From Paenibacillus_E oryzisoli_A (GTDB lineage: Bacteria; Bacillota; Bacilli; Paenibacillales; NBRC-103111): a stretch of DNA of 64,000 nucleotides. The DNA lies in the NCBI RefSeq assembly GCF_050467285.1, contig NZ_JBCMUN010000009.1, positions 558,001-622,000 of the forward strand, read 5' to 3'. Of this stretch, positions 50,220 through 60,861 are shown piece by piece; position 1 is the stretch's first letter, and each line of letters begins with the position of its first letter. The position numbers were made by a program, and so were the translations under genes. The notes under the pieces are model-generated. The model searched no databases and was not told the origin of the DNA. It worked only from the letters and a program-made list of their open reading frames with translations.

Positions 50220-50257
50220 CGGTGCGGCGTTCTTGCAGTTAACTTTCTCTACAATAT

Positions 50258-50292
50258 AAAGAACCTCGCTGCGCGAAGGCAGCAAGGTTCTT
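50258..50292. terminator. Bidirectional terminator
   Basis: AAAGAACCT and AGGTTCTTT arms with inner GCTGC/GCAGC pairs. Serves the lipoprotein gene (+) and the giant SLH gene (-). Confidence 0.85.
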
Positions 50293-50297
50293 TTCAT

Positions 50298-53200
50298 TTA
50301 ATTAAGCCCCAGCATTCTAGCAATCAGCACTGCCGCTTCCGCCCTGCTCGCGGATGATTTGGGCGCGAAATTACCAGCGCCCTGCCCTTCCAGAAAACCG
50401 GATTCAGATAAAGTTTTCACAGCAGTCGCCGCATAATCGGCGATCTCTGCAGCATCCTTGAACGATACAGCAGGATGTGTGTGAGACAATTCGATGCCCG
50501 GCGCTTTCACAATGCGCACGGCCATAACCACCATTTCCTCCCGGCTAATCTGTCGCTCCAAGCCGAAGCTGCCATCCTCATACCCGGCAACGATCTGCAT
50601 CGCTTGCGCCGTTGCCACTGCATCGGAATACCATTGACCGTTGGTGACGTCGGTAAAGGAAGCGGTATAGCCGGTTTTCACCAAATCGTAAGCTTGCATC
50701 AGCAATGTGAGGAATTCAGCCCGGGTGATGGCCCGTTCCGGCGCAAACCGGTGATCATCCACCCCGTTTACAATCTGGCGGGAAGCCAGTGCGTTCACGC
50801 TGCTCTGCGCCCAGGTATGCGAAGCCAGATCCGTGAACGTCACGGGATTGGAGATTACCGCATACTTGGAAAAATGCTTGGCGTAGAAGACGAGCATTCC
50901 CTCCGCAGCGTCATACTTCGAGTTGCGGACGATGTCCAATCGCCCTTGCTCGTTGAGGTAAGCCGCAACCAGACTGAGCGGAGATTCCCCGGTTTGGCGG
51001 GTATACGGAATGCGAACTTCTACTGCGTTGTTGCCCTGGAAGCTGCCGATACGTTGGCCGTCGGCCGTCAAAGTGAATTCATACACAGGTTTATCCTTGA
51101 GCGTCTGCGAGAGAGCGACAGGCACTTCGGAGCTATCGACGGGGCCAATCGTCAAAGCAACTTTGCTCCGGTCGGAAAGATCCGGCATTGCGTCCGAGGA
51201 AAAAGTCAGCGTAATCTGCCCCCACTGTACTGCAATCGACTTCACGCCCGCCGTTTGCGCATTCCGCCAGCTGTCAGCAGGAATTTCCAGAAAAATGGAA
51301 GAGGGGCGTTCATCCTCCGATTGCAAATCAAGTACCAGCGTCTTCTTCCTATCCTGCACAGCGTTCTCAATCGCCTCACGCATGGTTTCCGCGCTCAACG
51401 AAGTTTGCGCTGCGCCGTCCTTCACGACAGGCGTCACCTGAATGCGGCTGCCGGTCACCACCGGTTCCTTGACACCGTTGAAAGCAGTAGTCGTAGTCGT
51501 GCTCGTTCCGCCGCTCGGCACCTCACTCTGCTGAATAGCGGCTGTCCTCACCGTGTAATCGGCGCTCGGCGTCCGGTTCCCCGATCCGTCGAACGCGACG
51601 ACCTTGAACGTGTAGGACGTGTCCGGCGCAAGCCCCGTGAAGCTGTAGCTGTACGTGTTCCCGGTCACCGTTCCCGCGAGCTGTCCATCCAGGAATACGT
51701 CATACCCGGTCACTCCCACATTGTCTGTGGCTCCCGTCCAGTTCAGTATCAGAGAGGTTGTCGTGATGGACGACGCATGAAGCTGCGTCGGCAGCAGCGG
51801 CGCATCCGGATCGACAACGGTCACGTTCGCCATCGCCGGGATCGCTGTGCCGTACACAGCTCCGGTTACACTAAAGTGACCGGCAATGCTGTATTGGACC
51901 GGATCGATAGCCGTCCAAACGACCGGAACAGGCACAACCTCCTGCGTATTGTAAACCGCGTTAACGACCGTTGGCAGATCAGGCGGAATGCTGACAACAG
52001 TCCCCACCTCAACAGCGTCGAGACTCACGATGATCGCCTTCGCCACTAACTGATCGAGCGCGTGCAGCAAGCTGTCGGCCGCCTCGTCCATTTGCGCCTG
52101 TGTGCTTGCGGCATCCTCCGCGACAGTCCGGGCAGCGGCTCTGGCTGCAACTACGCCGGAGAATCCGGCCTCTTCATAAGCTTCTTCGTTCAAGCCATCC
52201 GCTTGCGCCAACAATACATCAAGCAGTGTACGATCGATCGGCTTTTTGTAAAATTCCAGCTCAGCCACATTCGCATTGCCGGAAGGCGCATAATAGCGCA
52301 AATACCGGTAAACACCCGCATCGTCAATCGGCGCTTGATACCACTTCACGTCCACTGCACCGCTAAGCGTATACAAATTCGTAAAAGCGGAGCCGTCGAC
52401 AGAGCCTTGCACGATCGCGCCGTTGACACGCGTGGCAAAGCCGCTTCTCGGATAATACTTGAAGGAGCCAAGGGAGGTTTCATGACCTGCTCCCAAATCG
52501 ACCGTTATCCAGGACGGATTCGCCGTCGTATCGGTAAACGTGCCTACGTTGCCATCCAGCGCCCGCCAACCGTTAGCCTCCGCCGTTCCGGCATTGCCAT
52601 ACACGACCGTGGAGGCAATGACACCGGAAGGGTCGGGAACGATTTTCTCGGCTGGCAGTGACATCAATGGCACTAGCTTCTTTTCCGCCTGATCCAGTTC
52701 AGCCGCTAAAGCAGCCTTGTTGGCGCCGTTTTTCCCCATCGCCGCGCGAATTCGCTCGACTTCCTTGGTATACAAGTAGTAGCTTCCTTTGGTATAGGCC
52801 ACTGGCGCAAGCACCTTCAAGTCAACATGGACAGTGACGGTTTGATTAGCTGTAAACTTGCCATTGCTTACACTGAAAATTGCCGTATAATCGCCGTAAT
52901 CCGCCTGACCCGGCGTCCAGACAAAGGATCCGGTACCGGCATTCACGGAAGCGGCTGTCGGCAATCCGCTGACGCTGTAAATCAGCTTCGTACCTGACGG
53001 GTCCGAGGCGACGACTTGATAGGCAGCCTGCTGCCCTGCCGTCAAGACCAAGCTCGATCCCGGGGCGATCTGCGGCACGCCTCTCACCGTAAGCTTGAGC
53101 GTCTTCGAAGTGGAGAAGCCGCCTGCCGTCGCGGTAAAGCGGATCGTATACACGCCGCCCTGCTCTCGGGAAGGCATCCATGATAAGGTGTGTGTATTCG

Positions 53201-56200
53201 GATCGAATACCGCTCCGGCAGGAAGCTGCTCGGCCGCATAGACCGTGCCTGTCACACTGTTCACGGTTTGGATTGTCACGCTTAGCGCACTTTCTGCGTC
53301 CAAAGCCCTATCGCCGATCGGGGCCAGCACCGGAACGCCGGGTAAATAAGCGAACCCATTAAGCGCCGCTTGCAGGGCCGATGCCGCTGCATCCACTTGC
53401 GCCTGCGTCGCTGTCGCGCTGCTGTTCAGCGCAGCGGCGTCAGCCTGGGCCTGATTGAATGTCTGAACGCTCTCCAGCGTATACAGATCGGGGGCCACCC
53501 CTTCAGCCTGCTCCAGCAGATAGGCCAGCAGCGTTTTATCTACAGGCGTTTGATAAAACTGAAGTTCTGCCACGTTGGCATAACCGGCTGGAGAATAGTA
53601 CCGCAGATAACGGTACGCCGCCGAATTGGCCAGGGGAGCCGTGTACCATTGCACGGCATTCACTCCGCTGATCGTATACAGATTCGTGTAATTTTCACCG
53701 TCGTTAGAGCCTTGAAGAATCGCCCCATTGACGCGCGTGTACTCGGAAGCTTTGCTGCTGTTTCTCGGGTAGAATTTGAAGCTGACCAGCGACTTCTCGT
53801 TATTGGCGCCCAAGTCCGTTACGATCCATCCCGCAGCGGCAGACGTATCGGTATACGTATTGATATCGCCGTCAAAGGCCCGCCAGCCGTTGGCCTCTTT
53901 ACTCACGCCGCTGTTTCCGTACAGCGTGGAAGAAGCGGTCACCATGGACGCGGTGATAGGAATGGGATCGGCGGGAAGCGTCGTGACCGGCACCAACCGC
54001 TTTTCCGCAGCGAACAGCGCTTGCAGCAGCGCCAGCTTGTCAGCCCCCGGCAATCCGATAGCCGCCTGAATGCGGTCAACCTCCTGACGATACTGATCGT
54101 AGCTGAGTCTGGTGTATCCCTCTGGCCCCACCACTTTGGAATCGATACGCTGAATATCGTACACTCCGTACAATTCCAGCTCCGCCAAGTTGCCGCTCCA
54201 TGCCGTGCTGTTGTAGATCCGCAAATAGCGGTAGGCGCTGTTATCTTTGATTTGATCGCCGCTGATGTACGACCAGGTGTTGTCCGCCGAACCCGAGACG
54301 GAAGGGGTCAGCCCGCTCCAATGCTCATTGTCATTGGAGCCCTGCACAACAACACCGTTCATGCGTCCTGCATAACCGGAACGCGGCATCAGTATGACGT
54401 CGCTGAGCCTCACCGTTGCGTCCGGTCCAAAATCAACCGTATAATACGCGCCGGTGCCGCTGGCCAGATCTCCGTACGTACTCGTATTGCCGTCGAACAG
54501 CAGATAGCCGACTTTATCCGCCGGCAATCCGCCGCTGCCATATTGGGCGCTTGAGGCGGTCACTGCCGCAAGCTTGGCTATATCCAAATATTTGGTGCTG
54601 TCTACATAATACAAGACCGAATTATCCGTCGAGAAAATGACCGTATCGGCGGTCAGCCCTTTTGCCGTTTTGTAGTCAATGGCAAACTTGATCTTCCCTG
54701 TCGGCATCAGGTTGGAGAGAGTGATGGACGTCGTCCAATGCATCTGATCCACCGAAGATAACGCCGCCGGCTGACCTTGAATCAATATCTGCACATCTTG
54801 AATCGGCTCACTGGAAGTAAAGGACAACGCGACCGTATCCCCCGCGCCGACCCTATTCTGCACGCTTTGCGGGGAGCTGAGCGAAACCGACACGAGCTTG
54901 TTGTTGGCCTCATGGCGTGTGCCATATATCCGCATCTCCGACATCTCGAACATGCCGACTTCGGACTCCAGCATTTGGATTTTCAAGAAACGATACGGCG
55001 TCTGCTTAAACGCATCGCTGACCGCTAGCGGCTGCAAATCGTCCGACCGCTTGGTGAGTCCCGGCGTCAAGCGGGTCCACGTTTCCCCATCGTTGGAGCC
55101 GAATACGGCCGCCCCGCCAATCCGTTCAGGGAAGCCGGCCCTGACCTGGAATTCGAACGCGCTCGCTGATACTTTATAGTCGGCTCCAAAATCGACGACA
55201 TAGCCCAGGTTATCGGCCAGATAATACCCTGCAAAGCTATCGGGGGCGCCATCCGCCAGTTTAGCAATTTCTGTAGCGAACGTGGAGGTCACCCCCATCT
55301 TCATATAATCCATGCTGCCATCCGCCATCAACGGCGTTAAAAGTTGCAGCCCCTGAACCGCACTATTCAAGTCAGCTAATTCCTGATAAAAATCCTCATC
55401 CGACGCTGTCGACAGCGCCTGAAGAGCTTCCTCATACTTGGCCTCGTAAGCCTCCAACGATGCCGAAATATAGCTCGTCGCCGGACTATAGGAAGCTATA
55501 GCAGCATTCACAGCCCCTTGCCGGCTCGAGGCCACCGTGACCGTCACTTCCTTCGCCGAAACAGACGTTCCGTCCGTCGCGCTCACAACGAACGTGTAGG
55601 TTCCCTCCTGGTCAGGCTTCCAGGAGAAGACACCGGTTTGTTCATCGAACACAGCGCCCGCAGGCCTGTTGTCTATCTGATACGTAACGGTATCCCCCGC
55701 CTCTGCATCGCTGGCCGAGAAATCGTAGTCGAGCGCAGCCTGCGATCCAACGTAGCCATACAAAGTCAAAGCTGCTTTCCCCGTTGAGAAGACGGGAGGC
55801 GTCACCTGCGCTGCCGGTCCCAGAAGCAGGTGATCCAGATCCACCACGGTGCCGGATCCTATGATTTTGAAATAAATCAGATCACCCAAGCCACGGTAAC
55901 TGTTCAGGGTGTACGTGACATACGTCCACTGGCCTTTCGTATCCGGCAGCACCAAGGTGTCGTCCGTCCAACCGTTGATCTCCAGCTTCGCCGGCCCGTT
56001 CGTCCGGATTTTCAGCGCAACTTTCTTTAATGCCGTACTGGAAGCAACCACAGAAACTCGACTCCCCGCTTCCGTGGCAGTAACCTCCACATAAGAGGTT
56101 TCCCCTTCCTGCTTGATGGCGGAATGAGAATCCAGGCTGGTCGACCGGTTCTCAATCTCGGCCCAATCGGCGCTCGCTGAAACCTTCGGAAAAGTCGAAG

Positions 56201-57605
56201 CGCCCTCCGCTTCGGCTTCTTTCGGAATAAAGAGCCAGTAATCCGCACCGCCATCCGGCGACTCCCAATAATAGGGCGTGCGCTTCTTGAACATGTCGGC
56301 ATAATAAGGAGCTTCTTGCTCCAAATCGAGCCCCAGCTTATATTTGTAGTAATAGTACTGGCCGTACACATTGCCGCCGATTCTTCCCCGATATGCGCCC
56401 GACAGGATTTTATAAATCACAGTAGGATTCCCGGCTGCATCAGTATGTGCTGCGACCGGCGTCCATGGCGTATCGTAGCCCAGCATGAACTGCGCGAAAT
56501 AATCGGCCGCTTTGAGAATGCGTTTATCCAGAAAACTATAAATGCTTACGGCGTTCTGCGCGGTTGAGACGGTTCCTTCGACAGGGTCGACTTTGGTGCC
56601 CTGCGCTTCCAGCAGCCTTCCCAGAATCTCCACATTGGTCAAATCACCGGCGCCATGCGCCTGATCCCGGCCCATCTCCACATGTTGAACCCTGGGAGGC
56701 ACAACCGCTTCCCCTGATGTGATGTCGGTCGACACCAACCGGAACAGTTGCTTGATCGATCCATTCTGCCCCTGATCCACCGCGTCTTTGTTGACTGTGA
56801 ACCATTCGACCCCTTCGTTGTATCTGGTAAGATTATCCGTAAAAATATACCCGGACATCGCCCCAAGCAGCGGATACAGGTGCTGATTCATAAAATAGCC
56901 ATTGCTGTGTTGGAACGTTTCAATCACTGGCGTGATCAAATTCGCGGTAAAGCTGCTCGTATCCGCTTCCGTCCACTGCAGCTCCGGGTCCTCGCCCTCG
57001 GACGTGCTGTAGCGCAAAATCTCCGCCGCCGTCACCATGCGGTTGAGTGGAATTCCCGTATGAATATGCGCATCGGTAAAATATTGATACTGTGCAGGGT
57101 CCAACCGGGACCATGTGCGGATAATGCGCATCGCGTTGTAGCGGTACACTTGATCCCCCGTGATGTAATACATCAGAGCTTGCGTATACGCTCTCAACCC
57201 GTCCGCAATAAAGCGGGAATTGTAACTCTGGCTGTTAAAATCCAGGCTGCGCGGTTTCGTCGGATCGGACGCATCCGTCTGGTTGCTGGAAGTAAATGTT
57301 CTGGATGCATAAGACGACTGCGTCATCGCAACATAATAGGAATACCACGGCTCCTTATGAGCAACAACCTCTTCGCGCATATCATCCAAAATTTTCTTAG
57401 TCAAGCCTACACCGGGATGCGTGAAGCCTCCGGTCGTTTGCTCCGTAATGACCACCGCATTCGTCGGAACCGGCACCGCGTCCTCCGCCACCGCTTTAGG
57501 CCAAGCGGGCCAATATCCTGCAACGAGTGCGCACATCAGCAGCAAACACATCATTTTTTTAATCCCGATCACCGGTTTCCACAAACGGCTGCCACCATTT
57601 CTCAT
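50298..57605 (-). CDS. Giant surface-anchored alginate-lyase-like protein with F5/8C, Ig, Fn3 and SLH domains
   Basis: A 2435-residue secreted protein. A signal peptide (~17-41) precedes an alginate lyase-like alpha/alpha-toroid (~55-455) with the NGYFMNQHLYPLLG motif, then a carbohydrate-binding-like region (~470-600), a putative-Ig domain (~605-690), F5/8 type C domains at ~770-895, 1007-1148, 1220-1348 and 1658-1785, helical linkers, two more Ig-like domains (~1423-1590), a Big_4-like domain, Fn3 (~1940-2023) and three SLH repeats (~2255-2435). SLH repeats bind pyruvylated wall polymer. Domains 3 and 4 with their linkers look duplicated. It lies downstream of the GH28-like gene in the same operon. 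AAGGAGG precedes the ATG. Confidence 0.9.
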   Translation of the reverse strand: MRNGGSRLWKPVIGIKKMMCLLLMCALVAGYWPAWPKAVAEDAVPVPTNAVVITEQTTGGFTHPGVGLTKKILDDMREEVVAHKEPWYSYYVAMTQSSYASRTFTSSNQTDASDPTKPRSLDFNSQSYNSRFIADGLRAYTQALMYYITGDQVYRYNAMRIIRTWSRLDPAQYQYFTDAHIHTGIPLNRMVTAAEILRYSTSEGEDPELQWTEADTSSFTANLITPVIETFQHSNGYFMNQHLYPLLGAMSGYIFTDNLTRYNEGVEWFTVNKDAVDQGQNGSIKQLFRLVSTDITSGEAVVPPRVQHVEMGRDQAHGAGDLTNVEILGRLLEAQGTKVDPVEGTVSTAQNAVSIYSFLDKRILKAADYFAQFMLGYDTPWTPVAAHTDAAGNPTVIYKILSGAYRGRIGGNVYGQYYYYKYKLGLDLEQEAPYYADMFKKRTPYYWESPDGGADYWLFIPKEAEAEGASTFPKVSASADWAEIENRSTSLDSHSAIKQEGETSYVEVTATEAGSRVSVVASSTALKKVALKIRTNGPAKLEINGWTDDTLVLPDTKGQWTYVTYTLNSYRGLGDLIYFKIIGSGTVVDLDHLLLGPAAQVTPPVFSTGKAALTLYGYVGSQAALDYDFSASDAEAGDTVTYQIDNRPAGAVFDEQTGVFSWKPDQEGTYTFVVSATDGTSVSAKEVTVTVASSRQGAVNAAIASYSPATSYISASLEAYEAKYEEALQALSTASDEDFYQELADLNSAVQGLQLLTPLMADGSMDYMKMGVTSTFATEIAKLADGAPDSFAGYYLADNLGYVVDFGADYKVSASAFEFQVRAGFPERIGGAAVFGSNDGETWTRLTPGLTKRSDDLQPLAVSDAFKQTPYRFLKIQMLESEVGMFEMSEMRIYGTRHEANNKLVSVSLSSPQSVQNRVGAGDTVALSFTSSEPIQDVQILIQGQPAALSSVDQMHWTTSITLSNLMPTGKIKFAIDYKTAKGLTADTVIFSTDNSVLYYVDSTKYLDIAKLAAVTASSAQYGSGGLPADKVGYLLFDGNTSTYGDLASGTGAYYTVDFGPDATVRLSDVILMPRSGYAGRMNGVVVQGSNDNEHWSGLTPSVSGSADNTWSYISGDQIKDNSAYRYLRIYNSTAWSGNLAELELYGVYDIQRIDSKVVGPEGYTRLSYDQYRQEVDRIQAAIGLPGADKLALLQALFAAEKRLVPVTTLPADPIPITASMVTASSTLYGNSGVSKEANGWRAFDGDINTYTDTSAAAGWIVTDLGANNEKSLVSFKFYPRNSSKASEYTRVNGAILQGSNDGENYTNLYTISGVNAVQWYTAPLANSAAYRYLRYYSPAGYANVAELQFYQTPVDKTLLAYLLEQAEGVAPDLYTLESVQTFNQAQADAAALNSSATATQAQVDAAASALQAALNGFAYLPGVPVLAPIGDRALDAESALSVTIQTVNSVTGTVYAAEQLPAGAVFDPNTHTLSWMPSREQGGVYTIRFTATAGGFSTSKTLKLTVRGVPQIAPGSSLVLTAGQQAAYQVVASDPSGTKLIYSVSGLPTAASVNAGTGSFVWTPGQADYGDYTAIFSVSNGKFTANQTVTVHVDLKVLAPVAYTKGSYYLYTKEVERIRAAMGKNGANKAALAAELDQAEKKLVPLMSLPAEKIVPDPSGVIASTVVYGNAGTAEANGWRALDGNVGTFTDTTANPSWITVDLGAGHETSLGSFKYYPRSGFATRVNGAIVQGSVDGSAFTNLYTLSGAVDVKWYQAPIDDAGVYRYLRYYAPSGNANVAELEFYKKPIDRTLLDVLLAQADGLNEEAYEEAGFSGVVAARAAARTVAEDAASTQAQMDEAADSLLHALDQLVAKAIIVSLDAVEVGTVVSIPPDLPTVVNAVYNTQEVVPVPVVWTAIDPVQYSIAGHFSVTGAVYGTAIPAMANVTVVDPDAPLLPTQLHASSITTTSLILNWTGATDNVGVTGYDVFLDGQLAGTVTGNTYSYSFTGLAPDTSYTFKVVAFDGSGNRTPSADYTVRTAAIQQSEVPSGGTSTTTTTAFNGVKEPVVTGSRIQVTPVVKDGAAQTSLSAETMREAIENAVQDRKKTLVLDLQSEDERPSSIFLEIPADSWRNAQTAGVKSIAVQWGQITLTFSSDAMPDLSDRSKVALTIGPVDSSEVPVALSQTLKDKPVYEFTLTADGQRIGSFQGNNAVEVRIPYTRQTGESPLSLVAAYLNEQGRLDIVRNSKYDAAEGMLVFYAKHFSKYAVISNPVTFTDLASHTWAQSSVNALASRQIVNGVDDHRFAPERAITRAEFLTLLMQAYDLVKTGYTASFTDVTNGQWYSDAVATAQAMQIVAGYEDGSFGLERQISREEMVVMAVRIVKAPGIELSHTHPAVSFKDAAEIADYAATAVKTLSESGFLEGQGAGNFAPKSSASRAEAAVLIARMLGLN

Positions 57606-57665
57606 ACCGAGCCTCCTTCAAAATAATCCGAATTCGCTGAACGTTCTTTGTTCACGCCCCCTGCC

Positions 57666-59114
57666 TCAAGCTTCGAAAACAATCCGATGGGCATGTGGCC
57701 CGACCGCAAAGTTTCCTTCTTCCGGCGATAAGATCAAACGTCCGTTCATACGGAGATTTCGGAACGTTACGCCCTCCACCGTCCGGCGCTCGTCATACCC
57801 TCCAATCACCGAAGGATGGTCACACTCCCCGTCGAAGCTGATATTCTCAAATGTGATATTCCGGACGGCATTGCCTGGGCACGGGTTATATTTTTCGTTC
57901 TGCAGCACGCGAATGTCAATCGGTCGGCCCAGTTCAAAAGGCTCCACGCGTACATTGCGGAAGCTGACGTTACGCACCGTGTTGCGATCGCCGACATTGA
58001 TGGACATGCAGCCCCAATAACCGTCCTGCGGCTCATGATGCTCCAAAATATCGATCTGATCGAACTGGATATCCGCAATGACATCTCCCTCCAGCTCATG
58101 ATCGCCGTGACAGCCAATATTAATCGGATGCGCAACATCAGCCCAAAGAATCGAATTTCTCACACGAATAGACCTGGTGTCCCCTTTGAATGCTCCCCGG
58201 CTGCCGTAGATGGCGATGCAATCGTCAGAGGTCCTAAGAAATACGTCGTCGATGTCAATGTCTGTGCATGACATCATGTCGATGCCGTCGCACCAGCCTC
58301 GCGTGCTGAAGGACTTGAAATTGCGGATCTTGACCCGCTCCGACTGCCCCAGGTGAATGCTGTAATGCGGCGGATCAACCGAAATAATACCTTCAACTTC
58401 GATCTGTTTGGAATGATCAATCTGTACGCTGCGCCAATAGGTCGTCTTCTCAATGTCCCGCAAATAAATCATGCCCCGTCCGCGGATGACAACATTCTCT
58501 ACCTGTCTGCACAGCATCGAGCCGACAACGATAGCGCCTCCAGCGATGTAAACCGTCGTATCCGAAGGGATCGGCAGCAGCCCGTCTTCAATACAATGAA
58601 ATCCCTCGGCGAAGTACAAGATTGACGGCGGTTCCGCCCCCTCCGAAGACGCCTTCAATTTCCCGATGAGGCCGTTGGCACTATGCGTGCCTGGCTGCAC
58701 AACCACGACGCCTGGGCTTTCGGGCTGCGGAGCATCTGTCTCAACCTCCCCCGCAAACAGATGCAGATTGTGGAAGCGCTCTCCATTCACTTCAATACTC
58801 AACTTGGATGGTTTGTCCAACTTAAACCAAATACGCCGTCCTTCGACTTCCGGCACAATACCCGAAGAGTTGGGGCGAATTTCTACACGTTCGGGAACCG
58901 CCCGATGGCTGACAATTTCCACCTCCACGGCGCCTTCAAAATCAAACGCCGCCATCGACGAGCTGCGCACATCGTGCATATCGACCCGAACCTCGTAGGT
59001 AAAGAGATCCTTCCACTCTCCATTCGCCAACCTGACTCGGGCCGTGAAATCGGAATTGCCGACCGCCTCGCGCGGAACCGAATACACCTTGAGTTTCCCC
59101 TCATTCATTTCCAT
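57666..59114 (-). CDS. GH28-like beta-helix glycosidase
   Basis: The 482-residue protein has a right-handed beta-helix with WCDGIDMMSC and RTSDDCIAIYG, corresponding to the catalytic aspartates of polygalacturonase (GH28), and INIGCHGDHELEGD where the family's His loop lies. An N-terminal beta-sandwich (~1-130) precedes it. No signal peptide is present, so it should act in the cytoplasm on imported oligosaccharides. The start (59114) is uncertain; the best upstream site is AAGGG. It follows the binding-protein gene in the operon. Confidence 0.85.
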   Translation of the reverse strand: MEMNEGKLKVYSVPREAVGNSDFTARVRLANGEWKDLFTYEVRVDMHDVRSSSMAAFDFEGAVEVEIVSHRAVPERVEIRPNSSGIVPEVEGRRIWFKLDKPSKLSIEVNGERFHNLHLFAGEVETDAPQPESPGVVVVQPGTHSANGLIGKLKASSEGAEPPSILYFAEGFHCIEDGLLPIPSDTTVYIAGGAIVVGSMLCRQVENVVIRGRGMIYLRDIEKTTYWRSVQIDHSKQIEVEGIISVDPPHYSIHLGQSERVKIRNFKSFSTRGWCDGIDMMSCTDIDIDDVFLRTSDDCIAIYGSRGAFKGDTRSIRVRNSILWADVAHPINIGCHGDHELEGDVIADIQFDQIDILEHHEPQDGYWGCMSINVGDRNTVRNVSFRNVRVEPFELGRPIDIRVLQNEKYNPCPGNAVRNITFENISFDGECDHPSVIGGYDERRTVEGVTFRNLRMNGRLILSPEEGNFAVGPHAHRIVFEA

Positions 59115-59137
59115 TGCATGTACATTCCCTTCGCTGG

Positions 59138-59175
59138 AATAAGAAAGGCTGGAACACAACCCACATGCTCCAGCC
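59138..59175 (-). terminator. Partial terminator between binding protein and GH28-like gene
   Basis: GGCTGGA pairs with TCCAGCC around a 15-base loop; TTTCTTATT follows on the - strand. It may reduce transcription past the binding-protein gene. Confidence 0.6.
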
Positions 59176-59190
59176 CTGTTTGCCTACACG

Positions 59191-60771
59191 TTATTTTTTC
59201 GTGCGCTCCTGGTAAACCTTCGTAACCTCATCGGTGACTTCCTGGCCGCCAGATTTCAGCCAATTGTTCTTATACGTATCAAAATCGCTGTCTGTGTTGA
59301 CTTCACCCGCAATCGCCTTGATAAAGTAGCTGTCCTGCAGCGTCTGCAAGTTCGTCCAGTACTTTGGCTTGCTGGTCAAGACCGTAGGACCGATCAGATC
59401 TGTAATAAGTTTGATGCCAGCTTCGGTATAATACTTTTTGCTCAGCTCCGCATAGATCGGTTTAGTATTATATTTCGATTTGGAGCTGTCGACGCCGCCC
59501 AGCATGTTGTAGAAGCCCGAAGCGCCTGCCTTAGTTCCCGCCATGTTAGGATCCGTGCTAGCCACAACCAGTCCCGTGCTCGCATCACGTGTATAGTTGA
59601 CGCCTTCTTCGCCGTATTGCGTCAACAACCAGCCTTCATCATTGGTAGAGACATACTCCAGCAGCTGCAAAATCTTAATGCGCTTAGCCTCGTCTTTGGC
59701 CGCGTTCGCGCCGATCAGAATCGGGGCTTGACGCGCGCCGTAGGCAACGGCGTGGAGCTGACCATCAGTGGACACGATGGAACCCGGGATATAGCTTAAG
59801 CCTTTTTCATTCGCTGGTTTGCCGATATAGCCGGATTCCAGGTACGTGTTCCCCGGCTGAACGTTATCCAGCATGCCGATTTTTTGATTTGCTACTTTTA
59901 CGTTGTTTTCATTGTTGTCGGAAGTGATGAATTCCGGATCGATATATCCGGCTTTATACCATTTGGCCAGCAGCTTAAGCGTTGCCCGCGCATCTTCGGA
60001 AATTCCGCCATACTCTGCTTTACCGCCAGCAGCCAGTCGGAATTGATAAGGAGCGACATTATGGGCAGCGAAAATGCTCGGGAACAACTGATTGGTCAGC
60101 TTACCCCTGCCTCCCAAACCGTAGGTGTCTTTCTTGCCATTTCCGTCAGGGTCATTGTTAACGAATTTGTTCAGCACATCTTCAACTTCAGCCAATGTTT
60201 TGGGTGTCGAGGTGTAGCCGATTTTCTTCAGCCACTGTTCGTTATAAGCAGGAAGGAAGCCGTTCAGCCCGCCCGGATATACCCGGGGAACTCCCCAGTT
60301 CTTGCCTTTGTAAAGCCCAATGTCCCAAGCCGTATTATCGACAGATTCCAAGGCCTTCACGTAATTCGGCATATATTTCTTGATCTCATCGACAGAGAGC
60401 GAGGCAATAATGCCTTGATCCGCCCACTGCACCATGTCCGTTTCCGTTACGTCGACCGGGAACAAATCAGGTGTCTCACCAGAGGCCAGAGATACGCTGA
60501 ACTTCTCCTTCCAACTGGAACGTTCATATTTGACATTCTTGATCTTGATGTTGAATTTCTCTTCCAATTTCTTTTGTACGAAGTTATCGTCCGTTTCAGG
60601 CGCATTGTAGTTATTGGCGATCACAATTTCGATCGGTTTCTCTGTTCCTGCGCTCGCGCCTGGCGATGCGGACGATGAAGCGTCCTTTCCTGAGCTGCAG
60701 CCCCCCACCAGCAGAGAGGCGGACAGCGCTACAGCCGTCGTGGTAATTGCAAATTTCTTTCTTTGACCCAT
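59191..60771 (-). CDS. Sugar ABC transporter substrate-binding lipoprotein (LplA-like)
   Basis: The 526-residue product has a lipoprotein signal (ASLLVGGCSSG, Cys near residue 25), a Ser/Ala linker and the large LplA-type binding fold (KLEEKFNIKIKNVKYERSSW, YGLGGRGKLTNQLFPSIFAA, AYGARQAPILIG). LplA-class proteins bind complex oligosaccharides. It is the third gene after the two permeases; the ATPase is not in this operon, which is common since a shared MsmX-type ATPase serves such importers. Confidence 0.92.
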   Translation of the reverse strand: MGQRKKFAITTTAVALSASLLVGGCSSGKDASSSASPGASAGTEKPIEIVIANNYNAPETDDNFVQKKLEEKFNIKIKNVKYERSSWKEKFSVSLASGETPDLFPVDVTETDMVQWADQGIIASLSVDEIKKYMPNYVKALESVDNTAWDIGLYKGKNWGVPRVYPGGLNGFLPAYNEQWLKKIGYTSTPKTLAEVEDVLNKFVNNDPDGNGKKDTYGLGGRGKLTNQLFPSIFAAHNVAPYQFRLAAGGKAEYGGISEDARATLKLLAKWYKAGYIDPEFITSDNNENNVKVANQKIGMLDNVQPGNTYLESGYIGKPANEKGLSYIPGSIVSTDGQLHAVAYGARQAPILIGANAAKDEAKRIKILQLLEYVSTNDEGWLLTQYGEEGVNYTRDASTGLVVASTDPNMAGTKAGASGFYNMLGGVDSSKSKYNTKPIYAELSKKYYTEAGIKLITDLIGPTVLTSKPKYWTNLQTLQDSYFIKAIAGEVNTDSDFDTYKNNWLKSGGQEVTDEVTKVYQERTKK

Positions 60772-60861
60772 TTCCTTTTTTCCTCCTTATCGATGTATCC
60801 CTAATCTATTTATTTAGACGGCGCTGCTCGAAAGCCTACCGTGTAAACCAAATGCTGCAGC

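Noticed and set aside
50475..52049. 524-codon + strand open frame and others opposite the giant lyase
   Set aside because: Antisense to well-supported SLH, Fn3 and Ig-like domains; composition is shadow-like.
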